From: CAYPNP01 sp964412195
Lineage (GTDB): Bacteria; Acidobacteriota; JAAYUB01
Assembly (NCBI GenBank): GCA_964412195.1
Contig: CAYPNP010000026.1
Coordinates: forward strand, 1-61,592
Reading direction: 5' to 3'
Length of the DNA stretch: 61,592 bases
Shown: positions 22,678-32,035 of the stretch, piece by piece
Layout: each line of letters starts with the position of its first letter
Numbering within the stretch: the stretch's first letter is position 1
Made by a program: the position numbers and the translations under genes
The notes under the pieces: generated by a model
Told to the model about the DNA's origin: nothing
The model's database searches: none
The model's input: the letters and a program-made list of their open reading frames with translations, nothing else

Positions 22678-24502
22678 CGGATGGATCCTTATCGGGATGT
22701 AATTGCCGGTGGAGGCGCTCGCCCAACCGGGGCCCGAGCACCCGCCGCAGCGCTTCGGGCGGGGCCGTTTGAATTTTCTGCCAGGAGCCGAAGGATTGCA
22801 ACAGGAGTTTCCGGCGGGCGGGCCCCAGGCCGGGCAGCCCCTCCAGGCGCGAGGCGAAGGAGGCCGCCGACCGGCGCTTCCGGTGGTAGGTCACCGCGAA
22901 CCGGTGGGCCTCGTCGCGGATCTGCTGCAGCAGCCGCAGCGCCGGCGAGGTCCGGGGCAGGCGCAGCGGCTCCGGCTCCCCGGGGCGGTGGATCTCCTCC
23001 TCCCGCTTGGCCAGCCCGCAGAGGGCGACCCGCCCCTCCAGCTCCAGGGCGGCGAGGCTGGCGGCGGCGGCCGAGACCTGCCCGGCGCCGCCGTCCACCA
23101 GGACCAGCGGCGGCAGCGCGGCCTCCTCGCGGAGCCGCCGGGCGTAGCGGCGGTAGACCACCTCGCGCATGGCGGCGAAGTCGTCGCCGGCGCCCTCGGC
23201 CAGGCGGATCTTGAAGCGGCGGTACTCCGCGGGGGCCATCCGGCCGTCCTCGGCCACCACCAGCGATGCCACCACTTCGCGCCCCTGGGTGGTGGAGATG
23301 TCGAAGGCCTCGATCCGGCGGGGCGGCGCCGGCAGGCCCAGCGCCTCCTGCAGCCCGGCGAGCGCCTCGGCGGCGAGGTCCACCGCCGGAAAGCGGGTGA
23401 AGAAGGCGTGGCGGGCGTTGAGGGCGACCAGTTCCAGCAACCGGACCCGCGGGCCGCGCCGCGGCTGGAGAATCTCCACCCGGCTGCCGCGCTTTTCGGA
23501 CAGCCACTGGGCCAGCAGCTCGCGCTCGGCCACCGGCCCCGGCACCAGCACCCGCGGCGGCACCCGGATCTCCTGAAAGTAGAACTGCTGCAGGAAATCG
23601 CGCAGGAACCCGGCCGGCTCAAAGGCCTCCAGGTCCTCCCAGAAATACTGGCGCCGGTCCACCACTTTGCTGCCGCGCATGAGGAAGACCTGGACGGCCA
23701 GGCGCCGGCCGGAGTGGTGGTAGTGGAATATGTCGGCGTCGTCCTCCTGGGTCAGGACCACCTGCTGCTGCTCGGTGAGGGCCCGCACGGCGGCGATCTG
23801 GTCGCGCAGGATGGCCGCGCGCTCGAAGTGCTCGGCCGCCGAGGCCGCCGCCATCTGCTCCTGCAGGCGGGCCGTCAGCTCGCGGTTCTTCCCATCCAGG
23901 AACAGCGCGGCGGCGTCCACCGCCTCGCGGTACAGCTCCGGCGGGCAGATCTCGGCGACGCAGGGCCCCAGGCACCGGTGGATGTGGTAGTCCAGGCAGC
24001 AGGGGCGCGGCGCGCGGCCGTCGATCTCCTTCTTGCAGTGGCGGACGCCGAAGGCGCGCCGGACCGCGTCGATGAGCAGCCGCGCACGGGAGGCGGGGAT
24101 GTACGGGCCGAAGTAGCGCGACCCGTCGCGCACCGGGCGCCGGGTCAGGCTGATCCGCGGGAAGGGGTCCTGGACGGTCAGCCGGATGAAGGGGAACGAC
24201 TTGTCGTCCTTGAGGAAAATGTTGTACCGGGGCCAGTGCTCGTGGACCAGGTTGCTCTCCAGCAGGAAGGCCTCGTACTCGCTGGCGGTGACGATGAACT
24301 CGAGGTCGCGGATCTCCTGCACCAGCGCCTCCGTCTTGGGGTCGCGGCCGCGGGACTCCTGGAAGTACTGGCGCACCCGCGACCGCAGGCTCTTGGCCTT
24401 GCCGACGTAGATGACCGTCCCCGCGGCGTCCCGGTACAGGTACACCCCGGGCGCGGCCGGCACGGCGGAAAGTTTTTCGGCGAGCGATTCCTGCCAGTCC
24501 AT
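22670..24502 (-). CDS. uvrC: Excinuclease ABC subunit C
   Basis: The 610-aa protein starts MDWQESLAEKL at the ATG at 24500-24502. A GIY-YIG nuclease domain (GVYLYRDAAGTVIYVGKAKSL near 18-38) makes the 3' incision. A UVR motif lies near 200-235, and the RNase H-like domain (DISTTQGREVVASLVV, LVDGGAGQ) makes the 5' incision. A C-terminal helix-hairpin-helix pair (LEGLPGLGPARRKLLL near 553-568) completes it. CCLDYHIHRCLGPC near 170 is the Cys-rich segment that can carry an Fe-S cluster. It is cytoplasmic and works with UvrAB in nucleotide excision repair. It heads a two-gene operon with the 5'-nucleotidase gene. Confidence 0.96.
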   Translation of the reverse strand: MDWQESLAEKLSAVPAAPGVYLYRDAAGTVIYVGKAKSLRSRVRQYFQESRGRDPKTEALVQEIRDLEFIVTASEYEAFLLESNLVHEHWPRYNIFLKDDKSFPFIRLTVQDPFPRISLTRRPVRDGSRYFGPYIPASRARLLIDAVRRAFGVRHCKKEIDGRAPRPCCLDYHIHRCLGPCVAEICPPELYREAVDAAALFLDGKNRELTARLQEQMAAASAAEHFERAAILRDQIAAVRALTEQQQVVLTQEDDADIFHYHHSGRRLAVQVFLMRGSKVVDRRQYFWEDLEAFEPAGFLRDFLQQFYFQEIRVPPRVLVPGPVAERELLAQWLSEKRGSRVEILQPRRGPRVRLLELVALNARHAFFTRFPAVDLAAEALAGLQEALGLPAPPRRIEAFDISTTQGREVVASLVVAEDGRMAPAEYRRFKIRLAEGAGDDFAAMREVVYRRYARRLREEAALPPLVLVDGGAGQVSAAAASLAALELEGRVALCGLAKREEEIHRPGEPEPLRLPRTSPALRLLQQIRDEAHRFAVTYHRKRRSAASFASRLEGLPGLGPARRKLLLQSFGSWQKIQTAPPEALRRVLGPRLGERLHRQLHPDKDPSDA

Positions 24503-24737
24503 GGCGGCTCCCCCAACATGATAAGGGTAGCGGCACCGGCTGCGTTTTTCAACCGGCGAGTGGGGATGCCCGGGATCCCGCACCGGGGATCGCCGGTTGG
24601 GGAAGTGCCCCACCGCGGTGATTGTTTTCGGACGCTTGGGGTGCAGGGCAGGCGGTTGCGGAACGCTTGGCACCGGCACGCATCCAATCCACCAATCAGG
24701 CGCCGGCGCGGCCGGCGCGATTCAGGAGGGCCCGGTG

Positions 24738-27083
24738 ATGGGGGAAGACCAGGGTATGATCGGCCAGACCCTATCCAACTACCGGATCGTCGGCAAGCTG
24801 GGGGAGGGCGGCATGGGCGTGGTCTATGACGCGGTGGACCTCCGCCTGGACCGCCGCGTGGCCCTGAAGTTCCTGCCCCTTCGCCTCGAGGGGGACGGGG
24901 CGGAGCGGCAGCGCCTGCTCCGGGAGGCGAAGGCCGTCTCCGCGCTGGACCATGCCAATATTTGCAGCCTGCACACGGTGGAGGAGACGTCCGACGGCCG
25001 GCTCTTCCTGGTGATGGCGCGGTACGAGGGCCGAACCCTCCGGAAGCGCCTGGCGGGGGGGCCTCTCCCGGTGGCGGATGCGCTGGACACAACGATGCAG
25101 GTGCTCCTGGGGCTGGCCGCGGCGCACCGGCTCGGTATCGTGCACCGCGACCTGTCCAGCGGCAATGTCATGCTGACGGATTCGGGGGCGGTCAAGATCA
25201 TGGACTTCGGGCTGGCGCGGATGCCGGGGGCCGGCGCCCTCACCCAGACCGGCCAGGCCATGGGCACGGTCGCCTGCATGTCGCCGGAGCAGGCGCGGGG
25301 GGAAACGATCGACCGCCGGACGGACCTCTGGGCCACGGGTGTCCTCCTGTATGAGATGCTATCGGGCCGACCGCCTTTCCAGGCGGAGTACGCGCCCGCG
25401 GTGGTGTATTCGATCCTCCACGAAGAGCCGGCGCCCTTGTCCACCCTTCGCCGGGATCTCACGCCGGGGCTGGAAGGTATCCTGCAAAAAGCCCTGGCGA
25501 AGGACCCGGAGAAACGGTACCAGCAGGCCGAGGATTTTCTGGCGGACCTGCAGGCTGTGCGCCTGGACGGGCAGCCTCCGGCGGCGCCGGTATCGGCCGG
25601 TAAGCCTGCGCGCTCCCGGCGCGTGGCCTGGCTGGCGGGGGCGGTTCTGCTGGCCGCCCTGGGGATCGTGGGGGTCTGGATGCTCCGGCCGGCGGGCCGG
25701 CCGTCCATCGAGGCGGTCGCAGTGCTGCCGATGGAGGACCTGTCCGGCGTCTCCCCGCCGGACCTGTTCGCCGACGCGGTGACCGAGGAGCTGATCGCCA
25801 GCCTGTCCAAGATCAGCGCCCTGCGGGTGGTCTCGCGATCCTCCGTGCTGCCGTACCGCGGAACCCGCAAGCCGATCCGGCAGATCTGCCGGGAGCTGGG
25901 CGTGGATGCGGTGGTGGAGGGGACGGTCCGACGGGCTGGAGACCGGGCTCGGGTCACGGCGCGGCTCGTGACGGGGCCGGAGGAACGCACCCTCTGGTCG
26001 GACGCTTATGAACGGCACTCCAGTGACGTTCTGAAGCTGCAGAGCGATGTCGCCCAGGCGCTGGCCGGGGAGATCCGGATCGCGGTCACGCCGCAGGAGC
26101 GGGCCCGCCTCGCGGATGCCCGCCCTGTAGATACCGTGGCCTTCCAGCTATATCTCAAGGGCCGGTACTACTTCGAGAAGTGGAGCGCGGACGGGAGCAC
26201 CCGCGCCGTCGAGTATTTCCACCGGGCCCTGGAGCGGGATCCCTCCTTCGCGCGGGCATACGCAGGACTCGCGGACTGCTATCTGGAAGGTCCCAGCCTC
26301 CCCCTGCCGATCCAGGAGGGTTTGCCGAAAGCGCGGGATCTGGCGAAACAGGCCCTCGCCCTGGATCCGGAGCTGGCCGAAGCCCACGCGGCGATGGGGT
26401 ACGTGCTCTATTGCGAGTGGGACTTCCCCCGGGCCGAAGCAGAATTCCGCCGGGCCATCGAATTGAACGCGAACCTCCCCGCCGCCCATCACCACTATTC
26501 CCATTTCCTTCTGTCCATGGGGAGAGTGGAGGAGTCCCTCGCCGAGAGCCGAAGGAACCTGAGCCTGGATCCGGTCTCTCCGGCGGCAACACTCCACATG
26601 GGGTACCACTACCTGTCCGCGGGACAGTTGGACCTGGCGGAAAAATGGAACCGGAAAGCCCTGGCCATGGATCCCAATTACTACCGGGGCCACATCCAGC
26701 TGGGGCAAACCCTGGAGGACACCGGCCGCTCCGTGGAGGCAGTGGAGGAGTACCTGAGGGCGTTCACCCTTTCGGGGGAGGAGAGCGCGGGCGGTATCGC
26801 GGAGTTACGCCGGGGTTTTCGTCAGGGCGGTCTGAAGGAATTCTATCGCATCTATTTGGCGCACGCTCACCGGGAGGACCCTAAGGAAACCATGTACCCG
26901 GCCGGGTTCGCGGAGGCCTATGCCCGGCTGGGGCAGGCCGACGATGCGTTCCGCTGCCTGGAGGCAGCTTTCCGGCAGCACTCGCCCAGATTGATCAACA
27001 TGAAGGAAAACGTCGAGCTCGCCAGCCTTCGCCAGGATCCCCGGTTCGCCGACCTCCTGCGGCGGATGAAGCTGCCGCTCTGA
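24738..27083 (+). CDS. Membrane Ser/Thr protein kinase with TolB-like and TPR domains
   Basis: The 781-aa protein starts MGEDQGMIGQTL after AGGAGGG (24724-24730). The cytoplasmic kinase domain (about 12-275) has the G-loop LGEGGMGVVY at 21-30, VALK44, HRDLSSGN at about 136-143, and the metal-binding DFG at about 156. A TM helix (about 295-317) leads to an extracytoplasmic FlgO/TolB-N-like segment (about 320-460; VLPMEDLSG, DAVTEELIASLS, ELGVDAVVEGTV). Multiple TPRs follow (about 465-750). This architecture is frequent in Acidobacteriota. The catalytic-loop Lys is replaced (HRDLSS rather than HRDLKP), as in some bacterial members. The input signal and substrates are unknown. Confidence 0.9.
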   Translation: MGEDQGMIGQTLSNYRIVGKLGEGGMGVVYDAVDLRLDRRVALKFLPLRLEGDGAERQRLLREAKAVSALDHANICSLHTVEETSDGRLFLVMARYEGRTLRKRLAGGPLPVADALDTTMQVLLGLAAAHRLGIVHRDLSSGNVMLTDSGAVKIMDFGLARMPGAGALTQTGQAMGTVACMSPEQARGETIDRRTDLWATGVLLYEMLSGRPPFQAEYAPAVVYSILHEEPAPLSTLRRDLTPGLEGILQKALAKDPEKRYQQAEDFLADLQAVRLDGQPPAAPVSAGKPARSRRVAWLAGAVLLAALGIVGVWMLRPAGRPSIEAVAVLPMEDLSGVSPPDLFADAVTEELIASLSKISALRVVSRSSVLPYRGTRKPIRQICRELGVDAVVEGTVRRAGDRARVTARLVTGPEERTLWSDAYERHSSDVLKLQSDVAQALAGEIRIAVTPQERARLADARPVDTVAFQLYLKGRYYFEKWSADGSTRAVEYFHRALERDPSFARAYAGLADCYLEGPSLPLPIQEGLPKARDLAKQALALDPELAEAHAAMGYVLYCEWDFPRAEAEFRRAIELNANLPAAHHHYSHFLLSMGRVEESLAESRRNLSLDPVSPAATLHMGYHYLSAGQLDLAEKWNRKALAMDPNYYRGHIQLGQTLEDTGRSVEAVEEYLRAFTLSGEESAGGIAELRRGFRQGGLKEFYRIYLAHAHREDPKETMYPAGFAEAYARLGQADDAFRCLEAAFRQHSPRLINMKENVELASLRQDPRFADLLRRMKLPL

Positions 27084-27137
27084 GAGGCGCGACAGGCGGG
27101 CCCGCCACGCACCAAGACAGTCGAGCCAATAAGAAAA

Positions 27138-27166
27138 GGCCACGGGATTCGGAAAATCCCGTGGCC
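27138..27166 (-). terminator. Rho-independent terminator of the htrA gene
   Basis: A perfect 12-bp stem, GGCCACGGGATT (27138-27149) with AATCCCGTGGCC (27155-27166), encloses a 5-nt loop. Read on the minus strand it is followed by CCTTTTCTT. It lies 47 bp past the htrA stop and may also stop the convergent kinase transcript. Confidence 0.9.
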
Positions 27167-27213
27167 GTCCTCTATGGAATCGGCGGGAACGCCGGCCAGC
27201 GCCCGCCGGCTGG

Positions 27214-28800
27214 TCATTGCTGCTGCTCCAACGCGACGAAGAACGTGTTGCCGCCCCGGTTGACCAGGAGCAGCACCGGCTGGCCGCCGCCCTGCCGCAC
27301 CGCATCCTCGAAATCCCTGACGTTGTAGACCGGCTTCCGGTTGACTTCCTGGATCACGTCGCCGCGGTGCAGCCCGGCCATCCCGGCCGCGCTGTCGGGA
27401 TCGACCTGGGAGACCACCACGCCGTGGGTTTCCCGCGGCAGGTTCAGCTGCCGGGCGATCTGGGGCGTCAGCTCGTCCACGCTCAGCCCCTCCAGGATCC
27501 CCCCATGCTCCTGGGCGGACTTCTCCTCCGGTCCGTTGCCGGGCTGGGTGCCCAGCGTCACGTCCAGCGTCCGGTCCTTGCCGTCGCGGATCAATCCCAG
27601 CCGGACGCTGGTGCCCGGCGCCATCTGGGCGATTGTCAACTGCAGCGACCGGCTGTCCGAGACCGGCTGCCCGTTCATGGACACGATCACGTCGCCCTTG
27701 ACCAGGCCGGCCTGGGACGCCGGGCTGTCCGGCATCACGTCGCCCACGAGCGCGCCCTTGGGCTCCGCCATCCCGAAAGCCTTGGCCATGGCGGGGGTCA
27801 TCGGCTGGATGACCACCCCCAGCCAGCCCCGGACGACCTTGCCGTGCTGGATGATCTGGTCCATGACCTGGCGGGCCATGTTGACCGGGACGGCGAAGCC
27901 AACTCCCTGGTTGCCTTCGACGCCGTTGGACAGGATGGCGGTGTTGAGCCCGATCAGCGTCCCGCGGGCGTCGACCAGGGCGCCGCCCGAATTGCCGGGA
28001 TTGATCGCCGCGTCGGTCTGGATGAAATCTTCGTAGTCCTCGATCCCCAGGTTGCCGCGCCCGGTGGCGCTGACGATGCCCATGGTCACGGTTTCACCCA
28101 CGCCGAACGGATTGCCGATGGCGAAGACCACGTCACCCGTTTCCACCCGGGAGGAGTCGCCGAGCGGCAACGCCGGCAGGCCAGAGGCTTCCACCTTCAG
28201 CACCGCGACGTCCGTCTTGGGGTCCGCCCCGACCAGCTTGGCCTCGAGCTCCCGCTTGTCCGGCAGGTACACCTTGATCGTGGTCGCTCCGTCCACCACG
28301 TGGTTGTTCGTCAGGATGTACCCCTTCGGATCGACGATCACTCCAGAGCCCAGGCTCTGCTCCCGCCGTTCCCGCGGGACCTGGTTCCAGCCGAAATCGT
28401 CGCCGAAGAAGCGCCGGAAAAAAGGGTCGTTGAACAGCGGGTTGCCCGCCACCTCCTGGTTGCTTACTTTCTTGGACGAGGCGATGTTGACGACGGACTG
28501 GAGCGCAGGCTTGATGATGGGGGCATAACTCAGCTGGAGTCCCGGCCGGCCTGCTTCCACGGCGGCCGACGCGGCGACGGGCGCCGGCGCCGCGGCGGCG
28601 GGGACCGGCTGGGCGTGGGCGCCGGGAGTCCCGAGCAGGGAACCGGCGGCCACCGCCGCCAGCATCAAGATGGTGTAAATCAGGGGCCGCCGCCAATCGC
28701 CTCCGAGGAGCCGCAGAGCCGAATGTCCTGTGCTCCTGAGTCGGGTAAGAATCCGGGATGGCTCCTCTGGCGGATTGGGTTGCGTCGCGTTGGATTTCAT
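27214..28800 (-). CDS. HtrA/DegP (Do-like) periplasmic serine protease
   Basis: The 528-aa protein starts MKSNATQPNPPEE at the ATG at 28798-28800, after AAGGAGGAAC. An N-terminal membrane segment (about 32-55, IYTILMLAAVAAGSLLG) directs export. The catalytic triad is His in LTNNHVVDG (about 163), Asp in KTDVAVLKV (about 193) and Ser in NPGNSGGAL (about 270). Two PDZ domains follow (GWLGVVIQPMTPAMAKAFG; HRGDVIQEVNRKPV). It should degrade or refold damaged envelope proteins. It has a sigma-54-type promoter with a distal dyad upstream, and sits beside a sigma-54 activator gene pair, so stress-induced control by that pair is likely. Confidence 0.95.
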   Translation of the reverse strand: MKSNATQPNPPEEPSRILTRLRSTGHSALRLLGGDWRRPLIYTILMLAAVAAGSLLGTPGAHAQPVPAAAAPAPVAASAAVEAGRPGLQLSYAPIIKPALQSVVNIASSKKVSNQEVAGNPLFNDPFFRRFFGDDFGWNQVPRERREQSLGSGVIVDPKGYILTNNHVVDGATTIKVYLPDKRELEAKLVGADPKTDVAVLKVEASGLPALPLGDSSRVETGDVVFAIGNPFGVGETVTMGIVSATGRGNLGIEDYEDFIQTDAAINPGNSGGALVDARGTLIGLNTAILSNGVEGNQGVGFAVPVNMARQVMDQIIQHGKVVRGWLGVVIQPMTPAMAKAFGMAEPKGALVGDVMPDSPASQAGLVKGDVIVSMNGQPVSDSRSLQLTIAQMAPGTSVRLGLIRDGKDRTLDVTLGTQPGNGPEEKSAQEHGGILEGLSVDELTPQIARQLNLPRETHGVVVSQVDPDSAAGMAGLHRGDVIQEVNRKPVYNVRDFEDAVRQGGGQPVLLLVNRGGNTFFVALEQQQ

Positions 28801-28841
28801 CAGTGTTCCTCCTTCCACTCTCGAACATCAACTGGGAGGAC

Positions 28842-28858
28842 GGCAATCAGAATGCCAA
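28842..28858 (-). promoter_or_regulatory. Sigma-54 promoter of htrA
   Basis: On the minus strand the sequence TTGGCATTCTGATTGCC has GG and GC separated by exactly 10 bases, matching TGGCAC-N5-TTGC closely. The predicted transcript starts near 28831, leaving about 30 nt of leader with the RBS. Its position directly ahead of htrA supports it. Confidence 0.8.
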
Positions 28859-28941
28859 ATTCCTGATGGGGAGCAAATATTGTAATTTATTGATAAATAA
28901 AGGAATTATTTTGGCTTGGTTCGCTTGGGACCGGGGCGCAT

Positions 28942-28957
28942 TTGCCAGCTTGCAAAA
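28942..28957 (-). promoter_or_regulatory. Putative enhancer (UAS) for the NtrC-type regulator, site 1
   Basis: The minus-strand sequence TTTTGCAAGCTGGCAA contains the near-perfect dyad TTGCAAGCTGGCAA. It lies about 85-100 bp upstream of the -24 element of htrA, in the gap between the response-regulator stop and htrA. A 15-of-16 match recurs at 32594-32609 ahead of the other sigma-54 promoter. TGTGGCA flanks both copies at the same side and similar spacing. Confidence 0.7.
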
Positions 28958-28983
28958 ATGCCACAGTGGGACGGCTCGTGCGG

Positions 28984-30357
28984 CTACGCCTGGCCGCGGT
29001 GGATGCCGTGCCGCTCGAGGATGCGGTACAGGGTGCGCCGGTCGATGTCCAGGATCTCGGCCGCCCGCGAGGCGTTGTCGCCGGTGGCGGCCAGGACTTC
29101 CAGGATGTAGTCCCGCTCCCGCTCCGCCAGCGTCTGGAAAACCCGGGGCGGCCCCGCCGGCTCCGCAGCGGGCGGCGCCCCGCCGGTCCGGCGAAGCTCC
29201 TCCGGGAAGTCCTCGGGCACCAGGATGCCGCTGGAATTCAGGGCGGTGGCCCGCTCCAGGACGTTTTCCAGCTCCCGGACGTTGCCCGGCCAGCCGTACC
29301 GGGTCAGCATCGGGTAGACCGACTCGTGGACGCCGAAGGTCTTTCCCGTGGCCGCAGCGCACTGCTGGACGAAGTGCTCGGTCAGCAGCGGGATGTCCCC
29401 GCGCCTCCGCCGGAGGGGCGGCAGATCGAGGGTGACCACCTTGAGGCGGTAAAACAGGTCCTCCCGGAACTTGCCCTCCTTGACCAGGCCATCCAAGTCC
29501 AGGTTGGTGGCGGCGATGACGCGGACGTCCACCCGGACCGGCTCGGTGGCGCCGACGCGCAGCACCTCCCGTTCCTCCAGGACGCGCAGAAGCTTGGTCT
29601 GCAGGGCCGGCGTGGTCGAGGAGATCTCGTCCAGAAAGATCGTGCCGCCGTGTGCGGCCTCGAACAGGCCGGCCTTGTTGGCGACGGCACCGGTGAAGGA
29701 GCCCTTGAGGTAGCCGAAGAGTTCGCTCTCCAGGAGGGTTTCGGTCAAGGCGCCGCAGTTGACCGCAACGAAGGGGCGGCCGCGGCGTTCGCTGGTCTGG
29801 TGGATCAGCCGGGCGACCATCTCCTTGCCCGTGCCGCTCTCCCCCTGGATCAGCACGGTGGTCGGCAGCGGCGCCACCTTGGCCACCAGCTTGTAGATCT
29901 CGACCATCTCGGGACTCTGGCCGATCATGCGCTTTTCGGCCCGCCGGTCGGAGGCGGCGACGCGCAGTTCGCGGTTCTCCCGGACCAGCTGGGCCTGCTC
30001 GAGGGCGCGGCGGATCACGACCCGCACGTGGTCCACCTTGAAGGGCTTGCTGATGTAATCGTAGGCGCCCTTGCGGATGGCGTCGATGGCCGTCTCCATG
30101 GAGGCGAAGGCGGTCATGACGATCACCGGGACGTCGGGCCGGACCGTGCGGCTGCGCTCGAGCACCTTCAGCCCGTCCACATCGCGCATGCGGAGGTCGG
30201 TCAGTACCAGGCTCAGCGGCTGCTCCTCGATCAGGCGCAGCGCTTCGCCGCCGCCGGCGGCGCGGAGCACGCGGTAGCCTTCCAGTTCGAGCAGCTCCGC
30301 CAGCGTCTCCCGGGCGGAGGGTTCGTCGTCCACGACAAGGATCTGGGCCGGATTCAT
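28984..30357 (-). CDS. Sigma-54-dependent response regulator (NtrC/ZraR family)
   Basis: The 457-aa protein has a receiver domain (about 4-118) with phosphoacceptor Asp54 in VLTDLRM and acidic pair Asp10/Asp11. The AAA+ domain (about 145-375) has Walker A GESGTGKE, sigma-54 contact loop GSFTGA (Ser in place of the usual Ala, still in range for active proteins) and Walker B GGTIFLDEIS. A Fis-type HTH fills the C-terminus (ILEVLAATGDNASRAAEIL, RRTLYRILERHGI). Its start overlaps the sensor kinase stop as ATGA. The two nearby sigma-54 promoters with shared dyads are its probable targets. Confidence 0.95.
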   Translation of the reverse strand: MNPAQILVVDDEPSARETLAELLELEGYRVLRAAGGGEALRLIEEQPLSLVLTDLRMRDVDGLKVLERSRTVRPDVPVIVMTAFASMETAIDAIRKGAYDYISKPFKVDHVRVVIRRALEQAQLVRENRELRVAASDRRAEKRMIGQSPEMVEIYKLVAKVAPLPTTVLIQGESGTGKEMVARLIHQTSERRGRPFVAVNCGALTETLLESELFGYLKGSFTGAVANKAGLFEAAHGGTIFLDEISSTTPALQTKLLRVLEEREVLRVGATEPVRVDVRVIAATNLDLDGLVKEGKFREDLFYRLKVVTLDLPPLRRRRGDIPLLTEHFVQQCAAATGKTFGVHESVYPMLTRYGWPGNVRELENVLERATALNSSGILVPEDFPEELRRTGGAPPAAEPAGPPRVFQTLAERERDYILEVLAATGDNASRAAEILDIDRRTLYRILERHGIHRGQA

Positions 30358-31943
30358 GGGAAAGCCTCCTTGGCCGGCTGCGGGATGGGGCCGATGGATT
30401 CGGACGCGGGGGCCTCCGGCAGGCGGACCGTGAAGACCGATCCCCGGCCGGGCGCACTGCTCACCTGGATGGTCCCGCCGTGGCGCTGCGCGATCTCCCG
30501 GCAGACAGGCAGTCCCAGACCGGTGCCCTTGCCGAAGTCCTTGCTGGTGAAGAACGGCTCGAAGATCCGCTCTTGCAGCTCGTCGGGGATGCCGGCGCCC
30601 GTATCGCCGACATCCGCCTCAATCCAGGCCCGGCCGTCCGGGAACGCCCGTCCGGACCGCCGCAGGATCACGTCCAGCCGCCCGGGCCCGTCCATGGCGT
30701 CGAGGGCGTTTCGGAAGAGGTTCAGGAAGAGCTGCTGCAGCTCCTCCAGATCGCCCTCCACCGCGTAGGATTCCTCCGGGGCCGTGAAACCCAGCTCGAC
30801 CCGGCGCGCGTCGAGGACCGGCCCCAGGAGATGGGTGACCTGGCGGACGACGACCGCCAGCTCCAGGCGCTGCCAGGGCCTCCGGCGGCGGGTCTTGGCC
30901 AGCAGGCCCTCCACCGTGCCGCAGACGCGGTCGACCTGATCCAGGGCCAGCCGGACCCGGCCACGGGTCTTCTCGTCCAGCCGCCGGTCTTCCAGCAGCA
31001 GCTGCAGGTGGGTGGACACCGCGCTGAGCGGCGAGCCGATTTCGTGGGCGAAGGTGGCGGTGAGCTGGCCCACCAGGGCCAGGCGCTCCGACTGGGCCAG
31101 CCGCTGCTGGAGATCGAAGAGCTGGCGGTTCAGCCCCCGCAGCTCCTCGTTCCGGGAGGCCAGCTCGCCGGTGGCCTCCTGGATCTGCTCCTGCATGTGG
31201 CTGTTGAGCCGTTCGATCTGGGTGAGCATGCCGTTGAAGTTTGCCACCAGGTCGGCGAACTCGCCGCCGAGGCCCTCGTGGGCGCGGGCGCCCGCCTCGC
31301 CCCCCTGGAAGCGGTGCATCACCTGGACCAGGTGGTGGATGCGCCGGTAGACAAAACTCCGGAAGAGCACCGTGATTCCCACCACCAGCAGGGCGGTGCT
31401 GATCAGAATGGAATAGAGGCGGATGCGGGAATGGGTGTTCCAGATCTCGTCCACCGTCCGCAGCGAACTTACCACCGTCAGGAATCCGGGCGTCCCGTCC
31501 GGCAGCCGGATGGGGTGGATGGCGAAGATCTTTCGGATCGGGCTGTCGGCGATGATGAATGTGTCGGCCTTGCCCTTGTAGTAGGCGGCGATCTCCTTGC
31601 CCTCCAGCGGGCGGTCGCCTTTATCGGAGCTGGAAGCCAGCAGCCGGAGGTCCTGTCCGAAGTCCGCGTACACGTCGATCCGGACCACCAGGGGCTCGCG
31701 CTCCATGACCTCCCGGACCATGGCCGGAAATCGGGCGGGGAAGGAGCGCGGGGCCAGTAGCTGCAGTTCCTCGGCCATGCTGCGGGCGGTGTTGGCCGTT
31801 TCCTGGCCGAGCTGGCGCTCGACGCTCCGGATGGAGCTGGTGGTGCCGACGATGTCCGCGACCGTGAGGACGGACGCGGAAATGACCACCGTCAGGAGAA
31901 GGATCCAGGCTTGCAACGAGAGTCGTGGGAAACGTATAGGCAT
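30354..31943 (-). CDS. Membrane sensor histidine kinase (NtrB/ZraS-like)
   Basis: The 529-aa protein has TM1 (about 12-34), a periplasmic PDC/Cache-like sensor of about 145 residues and TM2 (about 182-203). HAMP and a long coiled coil (about 205-285; NSHMQEQIQEATGELASRNE) follow. HisKA has the phosphorylated His near 301 in FAHEIGSPLSAV. The HATPase has an N box NLFRNALDAM, GDTGAGIP and GKGTGLGLPV. The periplasmic sensor fits an envelope or metal stress input. It is cotranscribed with the response regulator (4-nt overlap). RBS GCAGGAGC lies ahead of the ATG at 31941-31943. Confidence 0.94.
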   Translation of the reverse strand: MPIRFPRLSLQAWILLLTVVISASVLTVADIVGTTSSIRSVERQLGQETANTARSMAEELQLLAPRSFPARFPAMVREVMEREPLVVRIDVYADFGQDLRLLASSSDKGDRPLEGKEIAAYYKGKADTFIIADSPIRKIFAIHPIRLPDGTPGFLTVVSSLRTVDEIWNTHSRIRLYSILISTALLVVGITVLFRSFVYRRIHHLVQVMHRFQGGEAGARAHEGLGGEFADLVANFNGMLTQIERLNSHMQEQIQEATGELASRNEELRGLNRQLFDLQQRLAQSERLALVGQLTATFAHEIGSPLSAVSTHLQLLLEDRRLDEKTRGRVRLALDQVDRVCGTVEGLLAKTRRRRPWQRLELAVVVRQVTHLLGPVLDARRVELGFTAPEESYAVEGDLEELQQLFLNLFRNALDAMDGPGRLDVILRRSGRAFPDGRAWIEADVGDTGAGIPDELQERIFEPFFTSKDFGKGTGLGLPVCREIAQRHGGTIQVSSAPGRGSVFTVRLPEAPASESIGPIPQPAKEAFP

Positions 31944-31970
31944 GGACGTGCTCCTGCCGGCGTTGGTTGG

Positions 31971-31999
31971 ATTATAGATAAAAAGAGAGGGCCCGGCAA
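31971..31999 (-). promoter_or_regulatory. Sigma-70-type promoter for the sensor kinase operon
   Basis: On the minus strand TTGCCG (31994-31999) and a perfect TATAAT (31971-31976) are 17 bp apart, about 30 bp ahead of the kinase start. The -35 lies inside the stem of the upstream gene's terminator. Confidence 0.55.
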
Positions 32000-32014
32000 T
32001 CCATGGCCGGGCCC
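31989..32014 (-). terminator. Rho-independent terminator of the small periplasmic gene
   Basis: A 9-bp GC stem, GGGCCCGGC (31989-31997) with GCCGGGCCC (32006-32014), has an 8-nt loop. On the minus strand it is followed by TCTCTTTTTATC. It separates the 32036 gene from the sensor kinase operon. Confidence 0.85.
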
Positions 32015-32035
32015 CAGGATCGCGGCGAGAATGTC

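Noticed and set aside
28938..28966. TGGCATTTTTGC near the htrA enhancer as a second sigma-54 promoter
   Set aside because: The spacing between GG and GC is wrong (7 or 11 bases). The same sequence is better explained as the conserved flank of the dyad shared with 32594-32619.
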